Assembly (NCBI RefSeq): GCF_004135365.1
Contig: NZ_CP035492.1
Coordinates: 1,240,001 to 1,304,000, forward strand
Origin: Paenibacillus protaetiae
Lineage (GTDB): Bacteria > Bacillota > Bacilli > Paenibacillales > Paenibacillaceae
Length of the DNA stretch: 64,000 nucleotides
Direction of reading: 5' to 3'
Shown: in pieces, positions 51,940 through 60,739 of the stretch
Layout: each line of letters starts with the position of its first letter
How positions within the stretch are numbered: position 1 is the first letter of the stretch
Notes under the pieces: model-generated
Seen by the model: only the letters and a program-made list of their open reading frames with translations
Told to the model about the DNA's origin: nothing
Database searches by the model: none
Made by a program: the position numbers and the translations under genes

Positions 51940-52995
51940 TTACGCGTGAAGCGCCGCTTGGCGTTTGTACATATCTTCAAGCACGATGCAGGCCATCGCT
52001 TCAACGACAGGCACAACGCGCGGGCAAATGCTCGGGTCGTGGCGGCCATGCGTCTCGATCGTCTGCTCTTCGCCGAAAATGTTCATCGTCTGCTGTGCAA
52101 CCGATATCGACGAAGTTGGTTTTACGGCAATGCGGAATACGATTTCCGCGCCATTGCTGATGCCGCCGATAATGCCTCCGGCGTTGTTCGTCACATAACC
52201 GTCTTTGGTCATTTGGTCGTTATGCTCGCTGCCAAGCATATTCGCCGCTTCGAATCCTTTGCCGAACTCGATGCCTTTAACGGCGCCGATGGACAACATC
52301 GCTTTCGCCAGCTCCGCGTCCAGCTTATCGAATACCGGTTCGCCCAGTCCCGGCTTGACGCCGCGGATGCGGCATTCGACGATGCCGCCGCAGCTGTCGC
52401 CGATCGAAGCCAAATGCTCGACTTTTTTAACCATCTTCTCGGCTGCAACCGGATCGCAGGCGCGTACCGGGTTTTTCTCGATAATGCTTTCGTCAAACGT
52501 TTCGCATTCGATGCCGCCAATCGCTTTCGTATAAGCGACAATGGAAACGCCTCTGCGTTCGAGCAGCTTGCGCGCGACGGCGCCTGCCGCTACGCGGCCA
52601 GCCGTCTCGCGCCCGGAAGCCCGGCCGCTGCCGCGATGATCGCGGATGCCGTATTTCTCCAGGTACGTAAAGTCCGCATGGCCCGGACGGAACGCGTTTT
52701 TAATGTCACTGTACGCTTCCGGCCTCATATCTTTGTTGTAAAGAACGATAAACAGCGGCGTTCCGGTCGTTTTCCCTTCGAACATGCCGGATAAAATATG
52801 GATTTCGTCATACTCTTTGCGCGGCGTTGTAACTGACGACTGGCCTGGCTTTCTCCGGTCCATCTGGACTTGAATATAAGCCTCGTCCAATTCGACTCCC
52901 GGCGTTACGCCATCAACAATAACGCCAACCGCCTCCCCGTGCGATTCTCCAAACGTCGTTATTTTAAATTGCTCTCCGTAGCTGCTTCCTGGCAT
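51940..52995 (-). CDS. aroC: Chorismate synthase
   Basis: A 351-residue enzyme that makes chorismate from EPSP using reduced FMN. Family signatures are clear: TTFGESHGEAVGVIVDG (about residues 14-30), the HRGSGRASGRETAGRVAAGA signature (about 115-134), and the late GRHDPSICPRVVPVVEAMA (about 320-338). It is the shorter class (about 350-360 residues). The ATG at 52995 has GGAGGGAATCAG upstream; the open frame extends 21 codons further. Divergent from a LysR gene 120 bases away, which may regulate it. No other shikimate gene is nearby. Confidence 0.96.
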   Translation of the reverse strand: MPGSSYGEQFKITTFGESHGEAVGVIVDGVTPGVELDEAYIQVQMDRRKPGQSSVTTPRKEYDEIHILSGMFEGKTTGTPLFIVLYNKDMRPEAYSDIKNAFRPGHADFTYLEKYGIRDHRGSGRASGRETAGRVAAGAVARKLLERRGVSIVAYTKAIGGIECETFDESIIEKNPVRACDPVAAEKMVKKVEHLASIGDSCGGIVECRIRGVKPGLGEPVFDKLDAELAKAMLSIGAVKGIEFGKGFEAANMLGSEHNDQMTKDGYVTNNAGGIIGGISNGAEIVFRIAVKPTSSISVAQQTMNIFGEEQTIETHGRHDPSICPRVVPVVEAMACIVLEDMYKRQAALHA

Positions 52996-53115
52996 CTCTG
53001 ATTCCCTCCAAATTCGATTTGTACGTTCTCTCTTTATGATAGGTATAGTATAATGCATATCATGAAATAAATGAAATCATAAAATCATGGTTGTGATATA
53101 GAGAGGATTAATAAC

Positions 53116-54015
53116 ATGATCCATATGGAATGGTATCGCGCTTTCTGGTATACGGCCCGTTTCGGCAATTTATCCCGCGCAGCGCAAGAGCTTCATGTGA
53201 CGCAGCCCTCAGTCAGCTATGCCATCAAGCAGCTGGAAGAGAACCTTGGCGTGAAGCTGTTCGACCGGCTGTCCAAAGGCGTGCAGCCTACTGCGGAGGG
53301 GCTGGCGCTGCTTGACTACGTAGAGAAGTCGTTCAACCTGCTGCAAGCCGGCGAACAGCATCTGAGAACGTTAAAAGAATTAACAAGCGGAGAACTGCGC
53401 ATTGGCGCCAGCGGCCCCGTCATCAAGCAGCTGCTTCTCCCTTCCTTGGACCGATTTCACGCCGCCTGCCCGGATGTCCGTATCCGGCTGTCGCAGGGCA
53501 AAACATCAGAAATCCGGAAAAGGCTGCTCGATCATGAAATTGATCTTGGTCTCGTCCATCTCCCCTATTCCGACCCGGAGCTGGACATCGAGCCGATGGC
53601 GGGCATCCAGGACGGATTTGTTGTAGGCGAAGCCTACAAGGAATGGTCGCTTGGCGGCCCGCTGACCGGCGAGCGCCTAACGCAAATACCGCTTCTGCTG
53701 CTTTCCAAGGAAAGCAGCACCCGCTCGTTCGTCGAGCGATGGCTGGCTTCACAAGGCATAAGCGCAGAAGCGGATATGGAATTAAGCAGTATGGATATGC
53801 TGGTCGAGCTGGCGAAACGCGGCTACGGCGCAGCATTTGTGACGTATGCATTCGTTCAAGAGGAGCTTCAGGATGGACAGCTGTTCAAGCTGGACACTGC
53901 CGTTCCGATTCCTCCCCGGTCCGTCGGCATTGCTGTCCGCCGCGCGGTTTCGCTTCCCGTCATCGCCGATAGCTTTCGCCGGCTGCTGACGGGGACGTCC
54001 GCTGCAGCCGATTAA
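53116..54015 (+). CDS. LysR-family transcriptional regulator
   Basis: A 299-residue regulator. The winged helix is in the first 60 residues (WYTARFGNLSRAAQELHVTQ, then PSVSYAIKQLEENLGVKLFD). The effector domain follows (ELRIGASGPVIKQLLLPSLD, DLGLVHLPYSDPELDI). Ribosome site GAGAGGA before ATG. It is divergent from aroC, so control of aroC is plausible. The stop codon overlaps the stop of convergent fabI by two bases; neither gene can have a terminator between them. Confidence 0.92.
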   Translation: MIHMEWYRAFWYTARFGNLSRAAQELHVTQPSVSYAIKQLEENLGVKLFDRLSKGVQPTAEGLALLDYVEKSFNLLQAGEQHLRTLKELTSGELRIGASGPVIKQLLLPSLDRFHAACPDVRIRLSQGKTSEIRKRLLDHEIDLGLVHLPYSDPELDIEPMAGIQDGFVVGEAYKEWSLGGPLTGERLTQIPLLLLSKESSTRSFVERWLASQGISAEADMELSSMDMLVELAKRGYGAAFVTYAFVQEELQDGQLFKLDTAVPIPPRSVGIAVRRAVSLPVIADSFRRLLTGTSAAAD

Positions 54016-54779
54016 CGGATATGGTAACCTGCATCCACGTGAAGCACTTCGCCCGTAATGCCGCGGGAAAGGTCGCTCAGCAGGAACATCGTTGCGTCGC
54101 CAACCTCTTCTTTATCCACGTTCCGGCGGAGCGGCGCACGGTTTGCGATTTCCGAGAACAAGTCGTTAAAGCCGGATACGCCTTTAGCGGCAAGCGTGCG
54201 GATCGGGCCGGAAGACACCGCGTTGACGCGAATGCCGTATTTGCCAAGATCCTCGGCCAAATAACGGACGCAGGCTTCAAGCGAAGCTTTGGCAACGCCC
54301 ATGACGTTGTAGTTTTCGATCGCGCGTTCTGCGCCTATGTACGTTTGCGTAACGATGCCGCCGCCTTCCGTCATCAGCTTTTTCGCTTCGCGCGCTACGG
54401 CAACAAGCGAGAAGGCGCTCGAGTTTTGCGCAAGCGCAAAGCCTTCGCGGGTCGTGTTGACGAATTCGCCTTGCAGCTCTTCCTTTTGGGCAAAAGCAAC
54501 CGAATGCACGACGCCGTGAATCGTGCCTGCCGTGCGGCCGATTTCGGCAAAAGCGTTCGCAATGCTTTCATCATCCAGCACATCGCACGAAACAGAAGCC
54601 GCTTCGATGGCGTTATCTTTCAGCAGCTTTTGGATTTTCTCAAACGAACGTTCCTTGCGGTACGTAAAAATAAGCTTCGCGCCTTGCGCATGAAGCGATT
54701 TGGCAATGCCCCAGGCAATGCTTCTTTCATTGGCAACGCCCATGACAACAATTGTTTTTCCATTCATTAAATTCGACAC
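54012..54779 (-). CDS. fabI: Enoyl-[acyl-carrier-protein] reductase (NADH)
   Basis: A 255-residue enzyme for the last step of fatty acid elongation; target of triclosan-like inhibitors. The nucleotide site is TIVVMGVANERSIAWGIAKS (about residues 9-28), and the catalytic Tyr and Lys are in ENYNVMGVAKA (Tyr about 153, Lys about 160), with SSGPIRTLAAKG following. I chose the GTG at 54779 because AGGAGG lies seven bases upstream; an internal ATG four codons later lacks one. I do not see a convincing FapR site in front. Confidence 0.95.
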   Translation of the reverse strand: MSNLMNGKTIVVMGVANERSIAWGIAKSLHAQGAKLIFTYRKERSFEKIQKLLKDNAIEAASVSCDVLDDESIANAFAEIGRTAGTIHGVVHSVAFAQKEELQGEFVNTTREGFALAQNSSAFSLVAVAREAKKLMTEGGGIVTQTYIGAERAIENYNVMGVAKASLEACVRYLAEDLGKYGIRVNAVSSGPIRTLAAKGVSGFNDLFSEIANRAPLRRNVDKEEVGDATMFLLSDLSRGITGEVLHVDAGYHIR

Positions 54780-55037
54780 AGTTGGTCCTCCTAGCAGCAA
54801 AAATCAATTATACATCCTTATTACTATACATGTTTTTCAGCAGAAATTGAAATACAAATTGGATATGTGCAAGAAATAACGGTCTGAAGCCGGCGCTTCG
54901 CAGCTTGATGTATTTGATTTACTATTGCAACCCGTGTCACAATATTTTATGATTACGTAATTGTTTGGCCGGCTTAAGAAAAACGATGAAGCCCGGTTCG
55001 AACGGAATGTATCGAACGGAAAGGAGTGAAGTCTCTT

Positions 55038-55697
55038 ATGGTCAATGCCATGAAGAAACTTAAACGCTTCGCGCCATTGCTCGGCATGCTGATTTTCCCG
55101 GTGTTAGGCTGGATATATGCCCATACGGATAAGCCGAAGCATCACATATACAGCCTGATGACGGATTTGGACCGGGCGATTCCGCTTGTGAAGCTGTTTG
55201 TTGTACCGTATTCCGTCTGGATTTTTTATATTTACGCCTGCTTGATCTATTTCTTCTTCAAAGACATCAACGTATACCGCAGGTCGCTTATGACTTACGC
55301 CATCTGTGCGCTCGTTTGCTACGGCATCTACACGGTGTTTCAGACGACGGTTCCGCGTCCCGATATTTCCGGCAGCGACCCGGTAACACGGCTGCTCCTG
55401 TTTATTTATCACCGCGACGAGCCGTTTAATTGCTTTCCGAGCATCCACTGCTTCTCAAGCTTTATGGTCGCACGGGCATTATATGCAAGCAGCTTCCGCA
55501 GCAAGCTGAACCAGTCGCTTATTTACAGCATGTCCGCCCTTATTATTGTATCCACATTTTTCGTGAAACAGCATACGATTTTGGATGCTGTTTGCGGCAT
55601 TCTGCTTGCGGACCTCGTATACCGCACGCTGCTTCTGCTTGAGCGGTTATTTAAGACACATAAATCTAAACCAGCCGTAAAGCAGGCCAATATGTAA
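55038..55697 (+). CDS. PAP2-family phosphatase / inositolphosphotransferase-like membrane enzyme
   Basis: A 219-residue protein with about five or six helices. The PAP2 active-site blocks C2 and C3 are present: CFPSIHCFSSF (about residues 129-139) and VKQHTILDAVCG (about 176-187), supplying the catalytic His residues and Asp. The pattern resembles the AUR1-type PAP2 branch that acts on lipid phosphates. ATG at 55038 has AAGGAG eleven bases upstream; GTG 55026 overlaps the site. Probably dephosphorylates a lipid such as undecaprenyl diphosphate or phosphatidic acid. Confidence 0.82.
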   Translation: MVNAMKKLKRFAPLLGMLIFPVLGWIYAHTDKPKHHIYSLMTDLDRAIPLVKLFVVPYSVWIFYIYACLIYFFFKDINVYRRSLMTYAICALVCYGIYTVFQTTVPRPDISGSDPVTRLLLFIYHRDEPFNCFPSIHCFSSFMVARALYASSFRSKLNQSLIYSMSALIIVSTFFVKQHTILDAVCGILLADLVYRTLLLLERLFKTHKSKPAVKQANM

Positions 55698-55743
55698 TCC
55701 ACACCGTTTGGAACTAAGGAGCTTATAGCGGAAGGAATGGAAA

Positions 55744-55785
55744 GGGCGATCCCGTCCCGTCTTTAGACGGCGGAATCGCCTTTTT
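55744..55785 (+). terminator. Terminator after the PAP2 gene
   Basis: GGCGAT(C)CCG and CGG(A)ATCGCC pair with an internal CCGTC/GACGG helix, followed by five T. Confidence 0.8.
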
Positions 55786-55930
55786 GGCATCAAACTATTA
55801 ACTAGTCTAATAATCTGGTAAACTTTTTACATGTACAGGCGAGTCCGGGATTGCGCGTGACAATTATAACCATGTAAACATCCATGCATGGAATGATAGC
55901 CTTTTTATACATATTCTAGGAGGTTTCTGA

Positions 55931-57094
55931 ATGGATATCGTACAAATTCCGGTGCATCTCATTGACGAAGACACCGACCAGCCGCGGTACCGGTTTGGCG
56001 AGGAGTCGCTGCAGGAGCTGATCAGCAGCATCGAGGAGCTCGGCCTTCTTTCCCCGATCAAGGTAAGAACATTGGAGAACGGAAGATACAAAATTATTTA
56101 CGGCAACCGCCGGTATAAAGCCACCATGGCTCTAAAACGCGAAACTATCCCATGTATCGTGTCCAACGCGACCGATGAAACCGAAATTTATTTGGAACAA
56201 ATCGCAGAGAACTTGACACGCGAAGGCTTTACGCCGATTGAGGAAGCGGAAGCTTTCGACAAGCTGCTTCACAATCCGAAATTCAACAGCTCGGTTAAGT
56301 TTCTGGCAAGCAAATTCGGCAAACCCGAATCGTATATTAAAAACAAATGCGAGCTGCTCAAATTCGGCAGTCCGGTAAAAAAACTTGTAGTCAGCGGAAC
56401 CGAAATCCGCGCAAATCAACTGACCGAGGAGCAGCTGCTCCCGCTAAAAGATTTGCCAATCGAATACCGGGATACGCTGGCGCTAACGATGGCCAAAGAT
56501 GAAATGCCGGTCAGCGACGTCAAAAAAATCGCCAAGCTGTTTAAAGACAAGGACATTTCCGACAGCACCAAAAGCAAGCTGCTGTTCAAGTCTGGACCCG
56601 GCCTGCTTGAAACATGGTCCACGCACCGGCTGAACAAAGCCGAACGCGAAGCCAAAGCAGCACAAAAGCAGGCTGCCGCAGAAGCTCAAGCGGCAGCGGC
56701 CGGCTCCCTGAACAGCCGCACGGGCGATGCGGACGCAGCAGCGCCGCTCGAGGCGCCGGCCCTTTCCGCTGCACAAGCGGCAGCGGCCGGCTCCCTGAAC
56801 AGCCGCGCGGGCGATGCGGACGCAGCAGCGCCGCTCGAGGCGCCGGCCCTTTCCGCTGCACAAGCGGCAGCGGCCGGCTTTGCCGGGCTGGAGCGCAGCG
56901 CGCAGCTGCTGCAGCAAGCGCTTGACGCTTGCGCTGCAGCCATGGATGCCAGTGCGCTCCATTCGCTCGCCGGCGATGAGCGCGCCGGGCTGCTTGCCCG
57001 CTCGGAGCAGCTTCTTGAGCTGCTGGAGCAGAACAGCCAAATGTGGCGCGCCATACAGGGAGCTGTCCAAACGGCTTCCGCAGCGCAAAATTAA
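55931..57094 (+). CDS. Orphan ParB/Spo0J-family protein with repeat-containing hinge
   Basis: A 387-residue protein. The ParB N-terminal domain is clear (VHLIDEDTDQPRYRFGEESL, residues 8-27; IIYGNRRYKATMAL, about 55-68; EIYLEQIAENLTREGFTPIE, about 84-103), as is a helix-turn-helix region (SVKFLASKFGKPESYIKNKC). The rest is an Ala/Gln-rich hinge with an almost perfect 29-residue tandem repeat (about 253-316), then a helical C-terminus rich in Leu. The CTP-binding GNRR box is intact. No parA, noc or gid gene is adjacent, so it is not the chromosomal oriC ParB; a nucleoid or plasmid-like role is possible. Ribosome site AGGAGG before ATG. Confidence 0.88.
   Translation: MDIVQIPVHLIDEDTDQPRYRFGEESLQELISSIEELGLLSPIKVRTLENGRYKIIYGNRRYKATMALKRETIPCIVSNATDETEIYLEQIAENLTREGFTPIEEAEAFDKLLHNPKFNSSVKFLASKFGKPESYIKNKCELLKFGSPVKKLVVSGTEIRANQLTEEQLLPLKDLPIEYRDTLALTMAKDEMPVSDVKKIAKLFKDKDISDSTKSKLLFKSGPGLLETWSTHRLNKAEREAKAAQKQAAAEAQAAAAGSLNSRTGDADAAAPLEAPALSAAQAAAAGSLNSRAGDADAAAPLEAPALSAAQAAAAGFAGLERSAQLLQQALDACAAAMDASALHSLAGDERAGLLARSEQLLELLEQNSQMWRAIQGAVQTASAAQN
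56687..56878 (+). repeat. 87-bp in-frame tandem repeat within the ParB hinge
   Basis: Units 56687-56773 and 56774-56860 differ at one base (A to G), and 18 bases of a third copy follow (56861-56878). The unit encodes QAAAAGSLNSR(T/A)GDADAAAP plus LEAPALSAA. Copy number can change by slippage or recombination without frameshift. Confidence 0.95.
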
Positions 57095-57100
57095 TGGGCG

Positions 57101-57144
57101 GGTTCCGGCTATGCCGCTGCGGCAGCGACGCTATAGCCGGAACC
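57101..57144. terminator. Hairpin after parB
   Basis: GGTTCCGGCTAT and ATAGCCGGAACC form a perfect 12-bp stem. No T run follows, so termination is not certain. Confidence 0.5.
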
Positions 57145-57190
57145 TTGCAGTCCCATGAAACTAACAATCGCCCGTCTGAAGGGAGACCCT

Positions 57191-57835
57191 ATGCGAAAAC
57201 GAAACCTGGTTTCGAATTGCTTGTTAGCCATTGGCTGCGGCATAATTGCCGTCGGTTTTATTGCCGGAATAGCTTTATCATGGGAAATGGGCCGTTTTCA
57301 TTTTGTTATTGCGCTGTATTGGTGGCTGTCCGCCATCGTAAGCGGATTTGTATTTATCGGTTTGTCCGAAATCATTCATTTGCTTCAAAACATATATGAC
57401 CGGCTAAACTGTTCCGCCCTTCCTCAGCCTGGCCATCACTCCTCCTTCGAAAACGGCGCAGTCCGCGCAAACAACTTAGACGACAGCCCAAATGAACCGG
57501 TAACGCCAGACTCGGAGTCCAGCCATAACACTCCGGTAAAGTTTAACGGACTCACCGTTCGTCTCGATCAAGAAAAAATGAAAGCGGAATTTTGGATTAC
57601 CGCAGACTCACTCCACATTATGAAACGATCCGTATTCCAGCCTGAATTCGACGCCAAGCTTATAAAAAAGATCAGAAAAACAGACATTAACCGTAATTTC
57701 GAAAAAGAAAAAGATTACTTGATTTTCACTTTCCATGATCCCGGAACCCGTACATGGCACCGGCTTGCTTTCAAAACCTATACCATCCATGACTATGAGC
57801 GGATCGTAACGCTGCTGCAAAATGTGAAACCATAA
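57191..57835 (+). CDS. Hypothetical membrane protein with C-terminal soluble domain
   Basis: A 214-residue protein. Two membrane helices (about residues 7-30 and 38-63: CLLAIGCGIIAVGFIAGIAL and WWLSAIVSGFVFIGLSEIIH). A polar linker follows (about 75-120) and then a soluble domain of about 95 residues (FNGLTVRLDQEKMKAEFWIT, HRLAFKTYTIHDYERIVTLL). The ATG at 57191 has AGGGAG upstream. It follows parB by 96 bases on the same strand. No family recognised. Confidence 0.72.
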   Translation: MRKRNLVSNCLLAIGCGIIAVGFIAGIALSWEMGRFHFVIALYWWLSAIVSGFVFIGLSEIIHLLQNIYDRLNCSALPQPGHHSSFENGAVRANNLDDSPNEPVTPDSESSHNTPVKFNGLTVRLDQEKMKAEFWITADSLHIMKRSVFQPEFDAKLIKKIRKTDINRNFEKEKDYLIFTFHDPGTRTWHRLAFKTYTIHDYERIVTLLQNVKP

Positions 57836-57882
57836 CCCCCGGACGCCAAGGCGCAGAGAAAGCTGTCGCCTATCTCCCAAAG

Positions 57883-57920
57883 CAAAAGGCAAGCGGATGA
57901 CTTCATCCGCTTGCCTTTTG
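57883..57920. terminator. Bidirectional terminator
   Basis: A perfect 18-bp stem (CAAAAGGCAAGCGGATGA and complement) with a two-base loop, between convergent genes. Confidence 0.9.
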
Positions 57921-57969
57921 GTTGTGGCCTTGCATGTATGGCTGTTATTCAACAGTACGGCGTGAGCCG

Positions 57970-58320
57970 TCAAATTGGAATACGATATTCAGACCGTTCT
58001 TCGATAATATTTTCCCCATCCATATAAGCCCATTTGAAGGAAAACTCATTGCCTTCGTACCCTGTTCTCTTCCGGATATCCGGCAATATAACCGACTCAA
58101 AATGTTCACGAATCGTCTGCTCCAGCTGCTGCAGCCTGCTTGCATTGCTTTCATACAGTTGTTCCGCCTGCTCTTTCGTTTCGGCTGTCAGCATAAAATA
58201 TGCGATCCCAATTTCGTTCATATCCATGTTATCGTCCAGCGGATAACCGGAACCGCGGAACACTTCCTTCACCGTTTCCTGCCAATCCTCTTGCAAATTC
58301 ATATGAATCGTATAACTCAT
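57970..58320 (-). CDS. Small conserved hypothetical protein
   Basis: A 116-residue soluble acidic protein with no named family. Features: SYTIHMNLQEDWQETVKEVF, YPLDDNMDMNEIGIAYFMLT, and a coiled region (EQAEQLYESNASRLQQLEQT). The ATG at 58320 has AAGAGGTGC upstream; the open frame extends 12 codons more but without a ribosome site. It lies downstream of fabF on the same strand, about 100 bases away. Confidence 0.75.
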   Translation of the reverse strand: MSYTIHMNLQEDWQETVKEVFRGSGYPLDDNMDMNEIGIAYFMLTAETKEQAEQLYESNASRLQQLEQTIREHFESVILPDIRKRTGYEGNEFSFKWAYMDGENIIEERSEYRIPI

Positions 58321-58422
58321 TGCGCACCTCTTTTCCCCTTGCATCGTTACTAACAAGGATAATGGGTGGCTCGTTATTTTTCAACAAAGATATGATGATC
58401 TGCAAGCCGGAGAGATTGTCGG

Positions 58423-59667
58423 CTACTCCGTCATTTTGCGCAGCACGATGACAGCATTATGGCCGCCGAATCCGAATGAATTGGACATGCCTATTGTAAG
58501 CTCAGCCTCCCGCGCTTCATTCGGCACATAATCGAGATCGCATGCCGGATCGGCTTCCGATTGATTGATCGTTGGCGGAATGATGCCTTCCTGCAAGCTT
58601 TTAATCAGCGCAATCGCTTCCGCTCCGCCGGATGCGCCCAGCATATGGCCAAGCATTGATTTGTTGGCCGTGACGGGAACGCGATAAGCATCTTCGCCAA
58701 GCAGCCGCTTAATTGCCGCGGTTTCGGTGGCGTCGCCCAGTTCGGTACTGGTCGCATGCGCGCTGATAACGTCAATTTCGGCCGGCTCGATGCCTGCATC
58801 TTTCACCGCAAGCTTCATCGCACGATAAGCGCCGTCGCCTTCAGGGTGAGTAGCTACCATATGATAGGCGTCCGAGCTTGATCCGTAACCGATCACTTCG
58901 GCGTAAATACGAGCGCCGCGGCTCTTCGCGTGGGAAAGCGACTCCAGCACCAGAATGCCCGCTCCTTCCGACATTACAAAACCGTCTCGTCCTTTGTCGA
59001 ATGGTCGGCTCGCCTTCTCCGGCTCATCGTTCCGGGTGGATAATGCCGTCGCATTGCCAAAGCTGGCGAGCGAAATTTCCGTTACAGCCGCCTCTGATCC
59101 GCCTGCAATGATAATGTCCGCCCGGCCGCCGCGTATTGCGTGGAACGCTTCGCCAATTGCGGTATTGCCGATCGAACATGCCGTAACCGGCGCCATTGTC
59201 GGCCCGTAGGCGCTATATTCAATGCTGATCATGGCAGAAGCCATATTAGCGATCATCATCGGCACAAGCGTTGGGCTGACCCGCTCCGGACCGCGCCCGG
59301 ACAAAATCCGATCCTGCTCCAACAGCGTCTGCAGCCCGCCGATGCCGGAGCCGACATAGACGCCAAGCCGCTCATGGTCAATTTCATCCATCCGCAAGCC
59401 GGAATCGGTTACCGCTTCCTGGGCGGCGGCCAATGCGAAATGGCAAAACCGGTCCATCCGCCTTGCTTCTTTTACGCCAAAACGCTCCTTCGCATCAAAA
59501 TTTTTTACAAGGCCGGCGATTTTGCTTTTGAATCGTTCTGTATCAAATGTATCGAGCAGGGTAACCCCTGATTGTCCTTGTGTAAGGCCGCTCCAAAATG
59601 TCGCAACATCATTCCCGAGTGGAGATATGACACCTAAACCTGTTACAACTACTCTTTCTCTTTCCAT
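58423..59667 (-). CDS. fabF: Beta-ketoacyl-[acyl-carrier-protein] synthase II
   Basis: A 414-residue condensing enzyme of fatty acid elongation. The catalytic Cys is in VTACSIGNTAIGEA (about residue 164) and the His residues are in SAHATSTELGD (about 304) and NKSMLGHMLGASG (about 341). The usual TACATG is TACSIG. It opens VVVTGLGVISPLGND. The ATG at 59667 has GGAGG eight bases upstream. It is divergent from the XRE regulator gene. There is no acpP or fabG next to it, so it is probably a second FabF in addition to the main one. Confidence 0.93.
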   Translation of the reverse strand: MERERVVVTGLGVISPLGNDVATFWSGLTQGQSGVTLLDTFDTERFKSKIAGLVKNFDAKERFGVKEARRMDRFCHFALAAAQEAVTDSGLRMDEIDHERLGVYVGSGIGGLQTLLEQDRILSGRGPERVSPTLVPMMIANMASAMISIEYSAYGPTMAPVTACSIGNTAIGEAFHAIRGGRADIIIAGGSEAAVTEISLASFGNATALSTRNDEPEKASRPFDKGRDGFVMSEGAGILVLESLSHAKSRGARIYAEVIGYGSSSDAYHMVATHPEGDGAYRAMKLAVKDAGIEPAEIDVISAHATSTELGDATETAAIKRLLGEDAYRVPVTANKSMLGHMLGASGGAEAIALIKSLQEGIIPPTINQSEADPACDLDYVPNEAREAELTIGMSNSFGFGGHNAVIVLRKMTE

Positions 59668-59726
59668 TGTATAGACCTCCATTTCGTGGGATATCGTTTC
59701 ATTATCTTGCCATGACAAGTATCCTA

Positions 59727-59755
59727 TTACAAGTTGTAGTTTATCCTAGTATAAT
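59727..59755 (+). promoter_or_regulatory. Probable promoter of the XRE regulator gene
   Basis: TTACAA (59727-59732), 17-base spacer, TATAAT (59750-59755), about 60 bases before the start. The -35 is weak but the -10 is perfect. Confidence 0.5.
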
Positions 59756-59816
59756 AAGTAACAGGCTAGCTTCTCGGGAACGGCCAACAAAACTATCGCT
59801 TGCGAAAGGAGCCGTT

Positions 59817-60647
59817 ATGAATCAGAACATCCGCCTGCACGCGCTTTCTGCATTTCTGAAATCGCAGCGGGCCAAAATCACTCCCGAATCGGCCGGTTTT
59901 CCCGCCGGGACAAGACGGAGAACGCCAGGGCTCAGGCGCGAGGAAGTCGCGCAGCTGGCAGGGGTAAGTACGACCTGGTACACCTGGCTGGAACAAGGGC
60001 GGGATATTAAAGTGTCCGCATCTGTTTTGGATTGTATCGCCGTTGCGCTGCAGCTTACGCCAGATGAACGCAAATATATGTTTTCGCTTGCGCTGGAAAC
60101 CGGCACAGCCGGCCTCCTCAAAGACGAGCCGCCCAAATTAAGCGCTCCGCTCGCCAAAATTTTGCAGGAGCTGAAATATTGCCCGGCCATTATTACGGAC
60201 CGCAAATATTATATCGTCGGCTGGAATGAAGCCGCCGCGCATGTCTTTGTTGATTTTGAACAGGTGCCGCCGGAAAAACGAAATATGATCCGGCTTCTAT
60301 TCGAACGGAAGGAATTGCGGAGGCTTGCCGTCAACTGGGAAAAATACGTCAGCGATTATTTGGCCATCCTGCGTTCTTATTACGGGCAGTACGTGGAGGA
60401 TGAGTGGTACGACTCGTTTATATCGGATATGACCGCCTGCTATCCGGATTTTCTCCCGTTGTGGGAACAAAGCAAAGTAAGCAGCGCACCGGAGCTTGTG
60501 CTTGAATTCCGCCATGCCCGCGGCGGCAAAATGCTGTTCCAGCTCACTTCACTGCAGGTGCAAGGCGGCAGCGACTTAAGGTTCAGCGTCTATACGCCGC
60601 TCACCGACACAACGACAGAAGCAAAGCTGAAGAGGCTGATGCGCTAA
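59817..60647 (+). CDS. XRE-type transcriptional regulator with MmyB-like ligand domain
   Basis: A 276-residue regulator. The N-terminal helix-turn-helix is RRRTPGLRREEVAQLAGVST with TWYTWLEQGRDIKVSASVLD (about residues 24-63). The remainder fits the MmyB ligand-binding domain (YCPAIITDRKYYIVGWNEAA, about 120-139; NMIRLLFERKELRRLAVNWE, then the DFLPLWEQSKVSSAPELVLE segment). Such proteins often repress an adjacent gene and bind a fatty-acid-like ligand. The ATG at 59817 has AAAGGAGCC upstream. It is divergent from fabF, which is suggestive, since some MmyB-type regulators respond to fatty acids. Confidence 0.9.
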   Translation: MNQNIRLHALSAFLKSQRAKITPESAGFPAGTRRRTPGLRREEVAQLAGVSTTWYTWLEQGRDIKVSASVLDCIAVALQLTPDERKYMFSLALETGTAGLLKDEPPKLSAPLAKILQELKYCPAIITDRKYYIVGWNEAAAHVFVDFEQVPPEKRNMIRLLFERKELRRLAVNWEKYVSDYLAILRSYYGQYVEDEWYDSFISDMTACYPDFLPLWEQSKVSSAPELVLEFRHARGGKMLFQLTSLQVQGGSDLRFSVYTPLTDTTTEAKLKRLMR

Positions 60648-60739
60648 TTTCCATTCGCCCCGCAGCTCCAGCTGCGGAAGGGCATGCAGTTGACGCCTTT
60701 GGCCGCATGTGCCTGCTCCTCCTGTGCTGCCTCTTCAGC

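Noticed and set aside
51946-52794. Long open frame (282 codons) on the plus strand opposite aroC
   Set aside because: It mirrors the aroC frame, has no ribosome site, and is explained by GC-biased codon positions of the real gene.
54021-54770. 249-codon open frame opposite fabI
   Set aside because: A shadow of fabI; no ribosome site or motif.
54780-54860. Possible FapR site upstream of fabI
   Set aside because: The sequence holds a TATAAT and TATAGTAATAAGG but no TTAGTACC half-site.
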